Below are positions 1-6,827 of a DNA stretch of 25,332 bases, in pieces. Under the pieces are notes generated by a model, which saw nothing but the letters and a program-made list of their open reading frames with translations, was not told the origin of the DNA and made no database searches. Source of the DNA: SIG291 sp045543455 (GTDB lineage: Bacteria > Bacillota > Clostridia > Lachnospirales > Lachnospiraceae); contig JAZQMK010000068.1 of the NCBI GenBank assembly GCA_045543455.1, forward strand, positions 1 through 25,332. The letters run 5' to 3'. A program made the translations under genes and the position numbers. Each line of letters begins with the position of its first letter. Position 1 is the stretch's first letter.

Positions 1-807
1 TTTTTTACAAATACCATAATAAACATTCGCCACTATATTCAGTGTATTCATTACATATGTATCATCTTTAGTCTTCCAACTTAAAATTCCATATTGAGTA
101 TTATCCGAATAACAGAATTTATTAAACTCTTTATTAGATGTACTTGTAATATAGTCATATTCCCATACAGCTTTTGAATTATCATGTCTTCTTGTAGATA
201 TTGATAGTGCTTTAACATTCCAACTCTTTGTTGCTGTCACACCTAAAGTTGCTCCGCCACCAAGTGACCATTGTTTATTAGAATTTAAACTTGTATTAAC
301 ATTGGCATTAATCCCATTTAAAGTATATGTCATATCTGGCGCACTAACTTCTGGTTCAATTTTCAAATCTCTCATCAAATCTAGATATGTATTTTCTACT
401 TTTATATCAATAAATTGCGGATATGAAATAAAATTATTTTCTAATGTATTATTATATGTATCATATCTAAGTAATAGAGCTTGATAATATGCTCCAGCAA
501 TAGCATTTTGTGATGTTAAATAATATGGTTGAATTGCCACTTTTGCAATTTCATCACCTTCACTTACTCCACAACGTTTTGTATTCCAAAACACACCACA
601 CCATCCCATTTCCCATTCTGGTAGTTCTTGTCTTACAGATACTTCTATTCTTTCTCCTTCGGTATAACAATACACCGATGTATCCACTTTAAATCCCGAA
701 ATATCTTTCGTTGCAGCCTTTACTTCTTCCTTTTTTTCATACAAATTTGTGGACAACACTAATGAAAATACCAGCAAAAATGCTGCTATCTTTTTTAATT
801 GTTTCAT
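1..807 (-). CDS. Secreted protein of unknown function, 3' end cut by window edge
   Basis: The reading frame is open from an ATG at 807 to the left edge, giving 269 codons with no stop, so the C-terminus is missing. A GGAGATT ribosome binding site (816-822) lies 8 nt before the ATG. The first residues, MKQLKKIAAFLLVFSLVLS, form a typical Sec signal peptide, and a possible signal peptidase site follows EVKAA near residue 31, so the product is probably exported. The mature part is rich in aromatic and beta-forming residues, has a Gly-rich stretch (WSLGGGATLGVT, near 200-211) and a later VWEYDYI motif. The Gly-rich strand followed by W-x-Y/F strands faintly recalls beta-barrel pore-forming toxins of the leukocidin type, but I do not recognise the family. 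The upstream c-di-GMP riboswitch suggests a surface or adhesion-related role, which is inference. Confidence 0.85.
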   Translation of the reverse strand, partial: MKQLKKIAAFLLVFSLVLSTNLYEKKEEVKAATKDISGFKVDTSVYCYTEGERIEVSVRQELPEWEMGWCGVFWNTKRCGVSEGDEIAKVAIQPYYLTSQNAIAGAYYQALLLRYDTYNNTLENNFISYPQFIDIKVENTYLDLMRDLKIEPEVSAPDMTYTLNGINANVNTSLNSNKQWSLGGGATLGVTATKSWNVKALSISTRRHDNSKAVWEYDYITSTSNKEFNKFCYSDNTQYGILSWKTKDDTYVMNTLNIVANVYYGICKK

Positions 808-848
808 AATTTTTTAATCTCCTTTTCATACTTATTTTTCTTTACATT

Positions 849-892
849 CTTATGAAAAAGCGATATACTTAACCTAGGTACTTTTTCATAAG
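849..892. repeat. Perfect 12-bp inverted repeat in the leader of the secreted-protein gene
   Basis: CTTATGAAAAAG (849-860) and CTTTTTCATAAG (881-892) are exact reverse complements around a 20-nt loop, and the loop contains the palindrome ACCTAGGT (872-879). It lies 42 bp upstream of the ATG, within the transcript made from the riboswitch promoter. No U-run follows on the minus strand, so it is not an obvious terminator. It could be a protein operator or an RNA hairpin acting on stability or translation. Confidence 0.7.
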
Positions 893-903
893 TGCTTTGA
901 TTT

Positions 904-941
904 TGGGTTCTGATGGTTTGCGCAAATATTATCAGAACCCA
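904..941. repeat. Perfect 11-bp inverted repeat (leader hairpin)
   Basis: TGGGTTCTGAT (904-914) and ATCAGAACCCA (931-941) pair perfectly around a 16-nt loop. On the minus strand the hairpin sits between the riboswitch terminator and the 849-892 repeat. It is followed by AAAATCAAAG rather than a U-tract, so I do not call it a terminator. It is probably a stable 5' UTR hairpin. Confidence 0.65.
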
Positions 942-990
942 GCTTTATATAAAAACATCATCAAATTATAATAATGTTCTATATCATAAT

Positions 991-1024
991 AAAAAAAGTT
1001 GCAATGACACCTAATCATTGCAAC
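991..1024 (-). terminator. Intrinsic terminator, expression platform of the c-di-GMP riboswitch
   Basis: On the minus strand GTTGCAATGA (1024-1015) pairs with TCATTGCAAC (1007-998) around a 7-nt loop and is followed by seven T (997-991). The 5' arm uses GTTGC, which is also the conserved 3' end of the riboswitch aptamer. Aptamer and terminator therefore cannot form together. Ligand binding should block termination, which makes this an ON switch. Confidence 0.85.
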
Positions 1025-1102
1025 CGAACTATCTTTAATTTGTATAAGACTTCTAGCTTTGCGTCCTTATATCACTATAAGTTTGCCCCCTCATTATCAA
1101 AT
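1018..1102 (-). promoter_or_regulatory. Cyclic-di-GMP-I (GEMM-I) riboswitch aptamer
   Basis: On the minus strand the RNA reads GGGGGCAAAC, then a 6-bp stem CTTATA/TATAAG closed by the GNRA tetraloop GTGA (plus 1072-1075). GGACGCAAAGC (plus 1056-1066) follows, then a second helix (CTA and TCTT pairing with AAGA and TAG), ending in CGGTTGC. GGGCAAA, the GNRA-capped stem, GGACGCAAAGC and a closing GGTTGC are the known landmarks of the GEMM-I motif in clostridia, where the tetraloop docks into a receptor in the second helix. It begins close to the predicted transcription start and runs into the terminator at 991-1024. The regulated gene is the secreted protein at 1-807. Confidence 0.9.
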
Positions 1103-1112
1103 TGTATTAATA

Positions 1113-1141
1113 ATTATATTATATTATATATCTATTGTCAA
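1113..1141 (-). promoter_or_regulatory. Consensus sigma-A promoter for riboswitch and secreted-protein gene
   Basis: On the minus strand TTGACA (plus 1136-1141) and TATAAT (plus 1113-1118) are both perfect consensus hexamers with a 17-nt spacer. Transcription should start near 1106, just before the c-di-GMP aptamer. Such a strong promoter fits control mainly by the riboswitch after initiation. Confidence 0.88.
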
Positions 1142-1180
1142 TAACTTTCACCAATTAAATTGTATGTGTTGGTTATATTA

Positions 1181-1408
1181 TTACATTTTACCAGTGCTTT
1201 TTATTTCTTCCAACACAGCTGATGAACCAGACAAAGTAATACCTTGTGTTTCAAAGTTTACCCCTTCAAAACACTGTGTATACTGTTTGGGATTTGCATC
1301 TATAACAATATTTCCACTTAGTTTTGTACAGTCTCCAAAAGTTTTGTACATTTCAACTACGCTTTTAGGTATATTAGGTACCCTCTGCAAACTTTCGCAT
1401 CTATTTAA
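1181..1408 (-). pseudogene. Remnant of a BspA-type leucine-rich-repeat surface protein (C-terminal end)
   Basis: The frame is open from just after a TGA (1409-1411) to a stop at 1181 and has no convincing start codon or ribosome binding site. It reads CESLQRVPNIPKSVVEMY, then TFGDCTKLSGNIVIDANP, then a block with FEGVNFETQGITLSGSS, and ends LEEIKSTGKM. The C-x-x-L...P..P.SV..MY.TF..CT.L.G pattern is typical of LRR_5/BspA-like repeats in clostridial surface proteins. Only about one and a half repeats are left, so I read it as a degraded gene end. The neighbouring fragment at 1405-1590 carries a matching block. Confidence 0.6.
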
Positions 1409-1590
1409 TCACCTAATCCATCCTCTTGATGATTCATCATTTTTTCTACCATAGGTGAATCACCTGTCAAAGTCAAATTTTGCTTTTCAAAATCTACTCC
1501 TAAAAACACATTCCACATATTTACTCTCTGTGTTTCTTCATATGTAACGCCCTTCTGTTTTGATATATTTAAGGTTTTATCCTTACTTTT
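1405..1590 (-). pseudogene. Second LRR/BspA-like C-terminal remnant
   Basis: This open stretch lies between stops at 1591-1593 and 1405-1407 and has no good start. It contains FLGVDFEKQNLTLTGDS, which matches FEGVNFETQGITLSGSS of the adjacent fragment nearly residue for residue. Both therefore derive from the C-terminal block of related surface proteins. They are in different frames and overlap by four bases, which suggests tandem genes that were deleted and frameshifted. Nothing else is recognisable between 1594 and 1685. Confidence 0.5.
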
Positions 1591-1685
1591 TTATACCACT
1601 TTTTGCAAAAATTTCAATACTTTTTGCATGGGTGGTCAATATATGACATAAACGGTAAAATTTTTTAAAAAATTTTGCTTGACAA

Positions 1686-1718
1686 AACAAAAACAACCCA
1701 TTACACGTTGCTTTTGTT
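1686..1718 (-). terminator. Putative intrinsic terminator after the GH43 gene
   Basis: On the minus strand AACAAAAGCAAC (1718-1707) pairs with GTTGTTTTTGTT (1697-1686), with one G-U pair and a 9-nt loop. It starts 12 bp after the GH43 stop. The stem is AT-rich and the U-run is inside the 3' arm, so the call is moderate. Confidence 0.5.
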
Positions 1719-1729
1719 AAATATATTTT

Positions 1730-3211
1730 CTACTTCATCTCAAATCCACTAAACACAGCACTACCTGCACTTAAAGCCCTGCCCTTTGCATAAATACCCA
1801 CTTTAGAGCCTATCCATCTGCCTGGCGATACATAGTAGTTATTGCTACAGATTTTCTCATCATATCCAAATTTAACCACATTTGGCTCATCATATCTTAG
1901 GTTAAGAATAACTTCATCATCCTTTAATACCTTTGATTTTAAATATGTGTCATTAGGGATACCAAAATGTCCGTCTGCAAAATAAAGAACATTTTCTCCA
2001 TTTTCTCGTCTTACGCACACATAGGCATAATCCTTGCCCATTAAGCAAAGTCCAACCTCGTCACCTTCATTTTGAAGATTAAGCTTAACATTTACCTTTG
2101 CATCAAAAGAAAGAAAGGCAAGCTTTTGCATAAATATATTTGGTGTAAGGTTTAGGGCGTTGTAAGCCTCATCATTGTGATAATAGCAGTTAAGTTTAAG
2201 ACCGCCCTCAAGCTCGTACCAGCCTTCCTTTTTATTGGCAGGGGTCTGCCATATTAAAGAAAGCTTGTCGCCCATAAAATCATCACAGGTAGGAAGATAA
2301 TAATCAGTCTTTATATCAAGTGGATATTGGCCTGTCATTACAGGTGTTCCTGCCAAAAGTTCATCTCTACATTCTCCGCATATAGGCCAGTCATTAACCC
2401 ATGTAACCGGTTGTAAATGTACTACTCTTCCGTAGCATTTCTTATCTTGGAAATGTATAAATGCCCAGTTGTCATTATCGTCTATATCAATAAGCGCGCC
2501 CTGATGAGGTCCATTTATCTGTGTATCGCTTTGGAAAAGTACTACCTTTCTTTCATAAGGGCCATAAATATTCTTACTTCTAAGACATACCTGCCAGCCT
2601 GTTTTTACGCTTCCTGCCGGAGCCATTATATAATAATATCCGTTACGCACATTAAACTTAGGACCTTCTATAGTCGGATCGTTGTCGTGACCATCATAAA
2701 CAATTGTATAATCGCTAAGCTGAGTCTTTAAGTCCGGACTTACTTCATAAAGTCCAATTACACTGTTAAAGCCGCAGCGTGATTTTGCATAGCCTGTTGC
2801 TACATAACATTTGCCATCATCTGTCCAGATTGGACATGGGTCTATAATACCCTTACCTTCAATAAGGCACCACAAATCGCTCCATTTACCAAATGGGTCC
2901 GTTGTAGAGCTTACATATATACCTTCATCAGGAAATGGTATTATACAATAATAAATGCCTTCGTGATAGCGTATGCTAGGTGCCCATGCACCGTGACCGT
3001 GCTGTACGTCAACAAATCTTTCAAAGGGCACATTTTCAAATACATAATTAACAAGCTCCCATTCTACAAGATTTTTAGAATGTAGCACTGGAAGTCCCGG
3101 AACGTGATTAAAGCTTGAAGCCACCATAAAAAAGTCATCCCCTACTCTTATGGCATCCGGATCACTGTAATCTAAGTGTAAAATAGGATTTTTGTATATA
3201 AGTTTACTCAT
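1730..3211 (-). CDS. Glycoside hydrolase family 43 (beta-xylosidase / alpha-L-arabinofuranosidase type)
   Basis: The product is 493 aa with no signal peptide, so it is a cytoplasmic enzyme acting on imported oligosaccharides. The N-terminal five-bladed propeller (about 1-310) has the three GH43 acids: the base in SDPD (D17), the pKa modulator in GIIDPCPIW (D124) and the general acid in TIEGPKF (E182). The remaining 180 residues look like the C-terminal beta-sandwich found in many GH43 beta-xylosidases. The start is the ATG at 3211, preceded by GGAGG. A longer frame beginning with TTG at 3256 runs through the promoter -10 box and is rejected. It has its own promoter and is not adjacent to the main pectin locus. 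Removing arabinose or xylose from pectic or hemicellulosic side chains is the likely job; the exact substrate and GH43 subfamily are not clear from sequence alone. Confidence 0.92.
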   Translation of the reverse strand: MSKLIYKNPILHLDYSDPDAIRVGDDFFMVASSFNHVPGLPVLHSKNLVEWELVNYVFENVPFERFVDVQHGHGAWAPSIRYHEGIYYCIIPFPDEGIYVSSTTDPFGKWSDLWCLIEGKGIIDPCPIWTDDGKCYVATGYAKSRCGFNSVIGLYEVSPDLKTQLSDYTIVYDGHDNDPTIEGPKFNVRNGYYYIMAPAGSVKTGWQVCLRSKNIYGPYERKVVLFQSDTQINGPHQGALIDIDDNDNWAFIHFQDKKCYGRVVHLQPVTWVNDWPICGECRDELLAGTPVMTGQYPLDIKTDYYLPTCDDFMGDKLSLIWQTPANKKEGWYELEGGLKLNCYYHNDEAYNALNLTPNIFMQKLAFLSFDAKVNVKLNLQNEGDEVGLCLMGKDYAYVCVRRENGENVLYFADGHFGIPNDTYLKSKVLKDDEVILNLRYDEPNVVKFGYDEKICSNNYYVSPGRWIGSKVGIYAKGRALSAGSAVFSGFEMK

Positions 3212-3239
3212 TAAAAAGCCTCCATTTCGCATTTTTATT

Positions 3240-3248
3240 ATTATAACA
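3240..3248 (-). promoter_or_regulatory. Extended -10 promoter for the GH43 gene
   Basis: On the minus strand TGTTATAAT is a perfect extended -10 element about 29 bp upstream of the GH43 ATG. No good -35 hexamer is seen at 17 nt, as is common for TGn promoters. It shows that the GH43 gene can be transcribed separately from the SSB gene. Confidence 0.6.
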
Positions 3249-3276
3249 CGAAACAAAGGCTTATTCTACATATTAA

Positions 3277-3906
3277 TTAATCTTCTATTACATCTATTTT
3301 GCTCACTGAAACTTCATAAGCAATACGCTTTTCACATTCATCCTCATTAATGTGCTTTGTGTATTCCCTACTTTGAACTCTTCCTGTAAGCTCAATATGA
3401 GTACCAACTTCAAAATTAGCCGCAAATCTTGCATTTCTTCCCCATGCAATGCAAGGAATATAGTCGGATTTACCATATGGGCGGTTAACTGCGATTAAAA
3501 GATCTGCAATCTCTCTGCCCAGCGGTGTCTTTCTATAGATTGCTGGCTTGCAAATGTAGCCGTCAAGATAAATCTGATTTGTCTTTGACTGCTCCTTTAA
3601 TTCATCTGCGAATTCAATTTCACGAACAAAAATCGAAAGCATTAGTCGATTTTTTGTTTCCTCGTGACGATTGTAAGACCTGAACTGTCCTACCACTTCG
3701 ATAATCTGACCCCTGTAATCCTTTGTCACATCAATAAGTCTTTCAGAAACCATAAGTGGAATTATATCCACACTGTTACTAAGTCTGTTAACTGCTACAT
3801 TAACAACGTAGAAACCTTCCGAAAACACTTCGTGACTATACACAAAGTCTGAAACTACCTCCCCCATAATATTTACTCTGTTGTTCTCAATAACCTTATC
3901 TACCAT
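3277..3906 (-). CDS. SSB-like protein with two OB folds
   Basis: The product is 209 aa. Two consecutive SSB-type OB folds can be seen: residues about 8-98 (NRVNIMGEVV... ending EVVGQFRSYN) and about 109-195 (NQIYLDGYI... ending ELTGRVQSREY). The second is closer to canonical SSB (LLIAVNRPYGKSDYIPCIAWG matches the L.I.V.R....D..P...W pattern); the first is more diverged. It lacks the acidic, Phe-ended C-terminal tip of replicative SSB and ends KIDVIED. It is therefore probably a paralogue of the housekeeping SSB, with a role in DNA repair or recombination only inferred. The ribosome binding site GGGAG precedes the ATG at 3906. It is divergent from typA. Confidence 0.8.
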   Translation of the reverse strand: MVDKVIENNRVNIMGEVVSDFVYSHEVFSEGFYVVNVAVNRLSNSVDIIPLMVSERLIDVTKDYRGQIIEVVGQFRSYNRHEETKNRLMLSIFVREIEFADELKEQSKTNQIYLDGYICKPAIYRKTPLGREIADLLIAVNRPYGKSDYIPCIAWGRNARFAANFEVGTHIELTGRVQSREYTKHINEDECEKRIAYEVSVSKIDVIED

Positions 3907-3947
3907 AACAGTATTTCTCCCTTCAAAAAGTGTATTTTTTTCTTGAC

Positions 3948-3975
3948 TATATATATGTATTCAAGTTCTTGTAAA
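3948..3975 (-). promoter_or_regulatory. Possible sigma-A promoter for the SSB-like gene
   Basis: On the minus strand TTTACA (plus 3970-3975) and TATATA (plus 3948-3953) are separated by 16 nt, 42 bp upstream of the ATG. Both hexamers match 5 of 6 consensus bases, but the region is very AT-rich, so chance matches are likely. Confidence 0.35.
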
Positions 3976-4000
3976 AATATACCTGTTTTTTCAAAAATAC

Positions 4001-4028
4001 TTGTAATCTTTTTAAAATGTGATACACT
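4001..4028 (+). promoter_or_regulatory. Promoter of typA
   Basis: TTGTAA (4001-4006) and TACACT (4023-4028) have a 16-nt spacer, with TGA before the -10 (extended -10). The typA ATG is 47 bp downstream, preceded by AAAGGA. Confidence 0.55.
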
Positions 4029-4074
4029 AATACAGTTGTTAGTATATTTTCATATTATGAAAGGATTTTTATTT

Positions 4075-5898
4075 ATGCAAACTACTCGTACAGACATAAG
4101 AAATATAGCTATTATCGCTCACGTTGACCACGGTAAAACTACTTTAGTTGACCAGTTACTTCGTCAAAGCGGTGTATTTAGACAGAATCAGGAAGTAGCA
4201 GAAAGAGTTATGGACTCTAACGACATCGAAAAGGAAAGAGGCATAACAATACTTGCTAAAAATACTGCAGTTACTTATAAAAACACTAAGATTAATATTA
4301 TCGATACCCCAGGCCATGCTGATTTTGGTGGCGAGGTTGAACGTGTACTTAAGATGGTTAATGGTGTTATCTTAGTAGTTGATGCTTATGAAGGCGCAAT
4401 GCCACAGACAAAATTTGTTCTTCGAAAAGCCTTAGAGCTTGATTTACCTGTAGTTGTGTGCATCAACAAGATAGACCGTCCCGAAGCACGACCTAATGAA
4501 GTTATAGATGAAATTCTTGAATTATTTATAGATTTAGATGCATCTGAAGAACAGCTTGACTGCCCATTTATATTTGCATCTGCAAAACAAGGTTTTGCAA
4601 AGCTTGCTCTAGAAGATGAAGAAAAGGATATGGCTCCTTTATTTGAAACTATTTTAGATTATATTCCGGCACCAGAAGGTGACCCTGAGGCTGGAACTCA
4701 GCTTCTTATCAGCACTATAGACTACAATGAATATGTTGGTCGTATTGGCGTTGGTAAGGTTGATAACGGTGTACTCCGCCTCAATCAGGATGTTGTTATT
4801 GTAAATGCTCATGATGAAAGCAAATGCAAAAAGGTTAAGATTGGTAAGCTTTATGAATTTGACGGACTTAACAAGGTTGAGGTTAATGAAGCTAACATAG
4901 GCTCTATCGTTGCTATTTCCGGCATCACTGACATTAACATTGGTGATACCTTATGCTCTCCTGAAAATCCACAGCCTATTCCTTTCCAAAAAATATCTGA
5001 GCCAACTATTGCAATGAATTTCATTGTAAATGACAGCCCACTTGCAGGCAAGGAAGGAAAGTATGTCACTTCAAGACATTTACGCGACCGTCTCTTTAGA
5101 GAGCTTCATACTGACGTAAGCCTTCGTGTTGAAGAAACTGATACAACTGAAAGTTTTAAGGTATCCGGACGTGGTGAGCTCCACCTTTCAGTTCTCATTG
5201 AAAATATGCGTCGTGAAGGTTTTGAATTTGCCGTAAGCAAGGCCGAGGTTCTTTACAAATACAACGAAAGAGGTAAAAAACTTGAACCAATGGAATTAGC
5301 TTATATTGATGTCCCTGACGAATTTTCAGGAGCTGTAATCCAAAAGCTAAGCAACAGAAAGGGCGAACTTCAGGGAATGACACCAACTAGTGGCAACTAT
5401 GTACGTCTTGTATTTTCAATACCTTCCCGCGGTCTTATCGGATATCGTGGAGAATTTATGACAGATACTAAAGGAAATGGTATTCTTAACACTATTTTTG
5501 ATGGCTATGAAGAATACAAGGGTGATTTACAATATAGAAAACAAGGCTCTTTAATAGCTTACGAAGCTGGTGAAGCCATAACTTATGGTCTTTACAATGC
5601 CCAAGAGCGCGGTCAGTTATTTATCGGACCAGGCGAAGCTGTATATGGTGGAATGGTTATAGGTCAAAACGGAAAAGCTGAGGACATTGAAGTAAATGTG
5701 TGCAAGAAAAAGCAGCTTACCAACACTCGTGCTTCCGGTTCTGATGAAGCCTTACGTTTAACACCAAAGAGAGTATTAAGCCTTGAACAGGCACTTGAAT
5801 TTATTGACACAGATGAATTACTTGAAATCACACCAAAAAGCTTAAGAATAAGAAAGAAAATTCTTGATCCATTATTAAGAAAGAGAAGTAAGTTTTAG
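4075..5898 (+). CDS. typA: Translational GTPase TypA/BipA
   Basis: The product is 607 aa, the normal TypA length. The GTPase domain (about 8-200) has all five motifs: AHVDHGKT (15-22), RGITI (55-59), DTPGH (77-81), NKID (131-134) and SAK. It is followed by the elongation-factor beta-barrel domain 2, two EF-G-like alpha/beta domains (GRGELHLSVLIENMRR) and the TypA-specific C-terminal domain with GEAVYGGMVIG. TypA binds the ribosome in an EF-G-like manner and supports 50S assembly and growth at low temperature or stress. The start at 4075 (MQTTRTD) is chosen because AAAGGA lies upstream and the family begins there. The frame continues to a TTG at 3943, but that would add 44 residues lying over the promoter. 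It is monocistronic, ending at the terminator at 5904-5976. Confidence 0.97.
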   Translation: MQTTRTDIRNIAIIAHVDHGKTTLVDQLLRQSGVFRQNQEVAERVMDSNDIEKERGITILAKNTAVTYKNTKINIIDTPGHADFGGEVERVLKMVNGVILVVDAYEGAMPQTKFVLRKALELDLPVVVCINKIDRPEARPNEVIDEILELFIDLDASEEQLDCPFIFASAKQGFAKLALEDEEKDMAPLFETILDYIPAPEGDPEAGTQLLISTIDYNEYVGRIGVGKVDNGVLRLNQDVVIVNAHDESKCKKVKIGKLYEFDGLNKVEVNEANIGSIVAISGITDINIGDTLCSPENPQPIPFQKISEPTIAMNFIVNDSPLAGKEGKYVTSRHLRDRLFRELHTDVSLRVEETDTTESFKVSGRGELHLSVLIENMRREGFEFAVSKAEVLYKYNERGKKLEPMELAYIDVPDEFSGAVIQKLSNRKGELQGMTPTSGNYVRLVFSIPSRGLIGYRGEFMTDTKGNGILNTIFDGYEEYKGDLQYRKQGSLIAYEAGEAITYGLYNAQERGQLFIGPGEAVYGGMVIGQNGKAEDIEVNVCKKKQLTNTRASGSDEALRLTPKRVLSLEQALEFIDTDELLEITPKSLRIRKKILDPLLRKRSKF

Positions 5899-5903
5899 GA
5901 TAG

Positions 5904-5976
5904 AAAACTCAGGTCTGTGCACCGACCCCCAAAAGTTAGACTTTTTGGGGTCACCTCACAGACCTGAGTTTTTTTC
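5904..5976 (+). terminator. Large composite terminator between convergent genes
   Basis: The outer 16-bp arms AAAACTCAGGTCTGTG (5904-5919) and CACAGACCTGAGTTTT (5957-5972) are perfect and run into a T-tract ending at 5975. Inside is a second 13-bp stem (5924-5936 with 5940-5952, one C-T mismatch, loop TAG). The outer arm also gives A/T ends on the minus strand, so the element probably terminates both typA and the convergent minus-strand operon that ends at 5982. Confidence 0.9.
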
Positions 5977-5981
5977 TAATT

Positions 5982-6824
5982 TTAAATATAATACTTATCA
6001 TAATTAACATTAATCGCAATACCATATTCACTACCAATTTGTGCCATAATATTGCTTATGCGTTCCTTTTCCTCATCTGTACAGTCAAACCACAGATTAT
6101 CAATTTCAACACTTTCTTTGCATAAAGCCACGTCTCTTGCTAGTACCAGACTTTTTCGCTCAAAACTATTTAAGTCTTTTGGATATTTATCTGCCTTCAT
6201 ATACAAATTCGTTATTTGCATAAGCCTACTAATATCCATATTTTTAATAACTTTATCCTGCATATTTAGAACATCATATGGAAATGTTATATTTTCTATC
6301 ACAGTAAGTTTATTAAAAAACTTATAATCGCCTTCTTCTATAAAGTACCTATAGCTTTTAGGCTCTATGTATGTGATTTTATCAAGCATTATAATAAATA
6401 CCAATACAATAAAAGGCATAAATGGCGCCGGATTGCGTTTTATATATATAATCATACTTAAAGCAGTCATTAACGCAGCCGACAAATATATTAGAAGCGG
6501 CAAATAACCTGCAATTTCTAGAGCTATATATTTTTGTGGTACATTGTACATTTTCATAAGGGTAATTTCCCTATTTGAACCCATATATGCACAGTGAATG
6601 TGATATATCAACATACCAACTACACCAATAGCTGAAATAATTGCAACAAATGTATTTATATTTACAAAACTACTTTTAATCATATTATAATAAGGTATTC
6701 GACAAAAACTAAAGGTAAATACGCATGTAAATATAATTATTATAGCTTGACGCAATATGCGTTGTAAGGATTTTTCATGTATGCATTTTCCTACTAACCT
6801 AATTATTCTTTTTTCCCTATTCAC
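5982..6824 (-). CDS. FtsX-like membrane segment fused to a degenerate ABC ATPase without Walker A
   Basis: The product is 280 aa. About four membrane helices are visible (24-41, 57-79, 106-127, 133-147). The stretch NREITLMKMYNVPQKYIALE (84-103) between helices 2 and 3 resembles the REI..LKALGAS..QI..LFL segment of FtsX/MacB-type permeases. From about residue 158 the sequence follows an ABC nucleotide-binding domain beginning at the Q-loop: LTVIENITFPYDV (173-185) as in LTVLENV.LPL, LNSFERKSLVLARDVA (218-233) in place of LSGGQ.QRVAIARAL, then a short Walker B/H-loop remnant. Walker A is absent, the signature glycines are lost, and the Walker B glutamate and H-loop histidine are not recognisable, so it should not hydrolyse ATP. 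It starts with GTG 3 bp after the stop of the upstream exporter, with AGGAGA inside that gene. Its function is unknown; a non-catalytic partner of the exporter is one possibility. Confidence 0.7.
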   Translation of the reverse strand: MNREKRIIRLVGKCIHEKSLQRILRQAIIIIFTCVFTFSFCRIPYYNMIKSSFVNINTFVAIISAIGVVGMLIYHIHCAYMGSNREITLMKMYNVPQKYIALEIAGYLPLLIYLSAALMTALSMIIYIKRNPAPFMPFIVLVFIIMLDKITYIEPKSYRYFIEEGDYKFFNKLTVIENITFPYDVLNMQDKVIKNMDISRLMQITNLYMKADKYPKDLNSFERKSLVLARDVALCKESVEIDNLWFDCTDEEKERISNIMAQIGSEYGIAINVNYDKYYI

Positions 6825-6827
6825 TTT

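Noticed and set aside
302..692. Plus-strand open frames in the first 700 bases
   Set aside because: They are antisense to the secreted-protein gene, which has a signal peptide, a ribosome binding site and a riboswitch promoter.
904..941. Hairpin considered as a second riboswitch terminator
   Set aside because: The base run after the hairpin is A-rich on both strands, not U-rich.
3212..3256. Longer GH43 start at a TTG
   Set aside because: It contains the extended -10 promoter, while GGAGG precedes the ATG at 3211.
3943..4074. N-terminal extension of TypA from a TTG codon
   Set aside because: The 44 extra residues cover the promoter and do not belong to the family; AAAGGA and the conserved start are at 4075.
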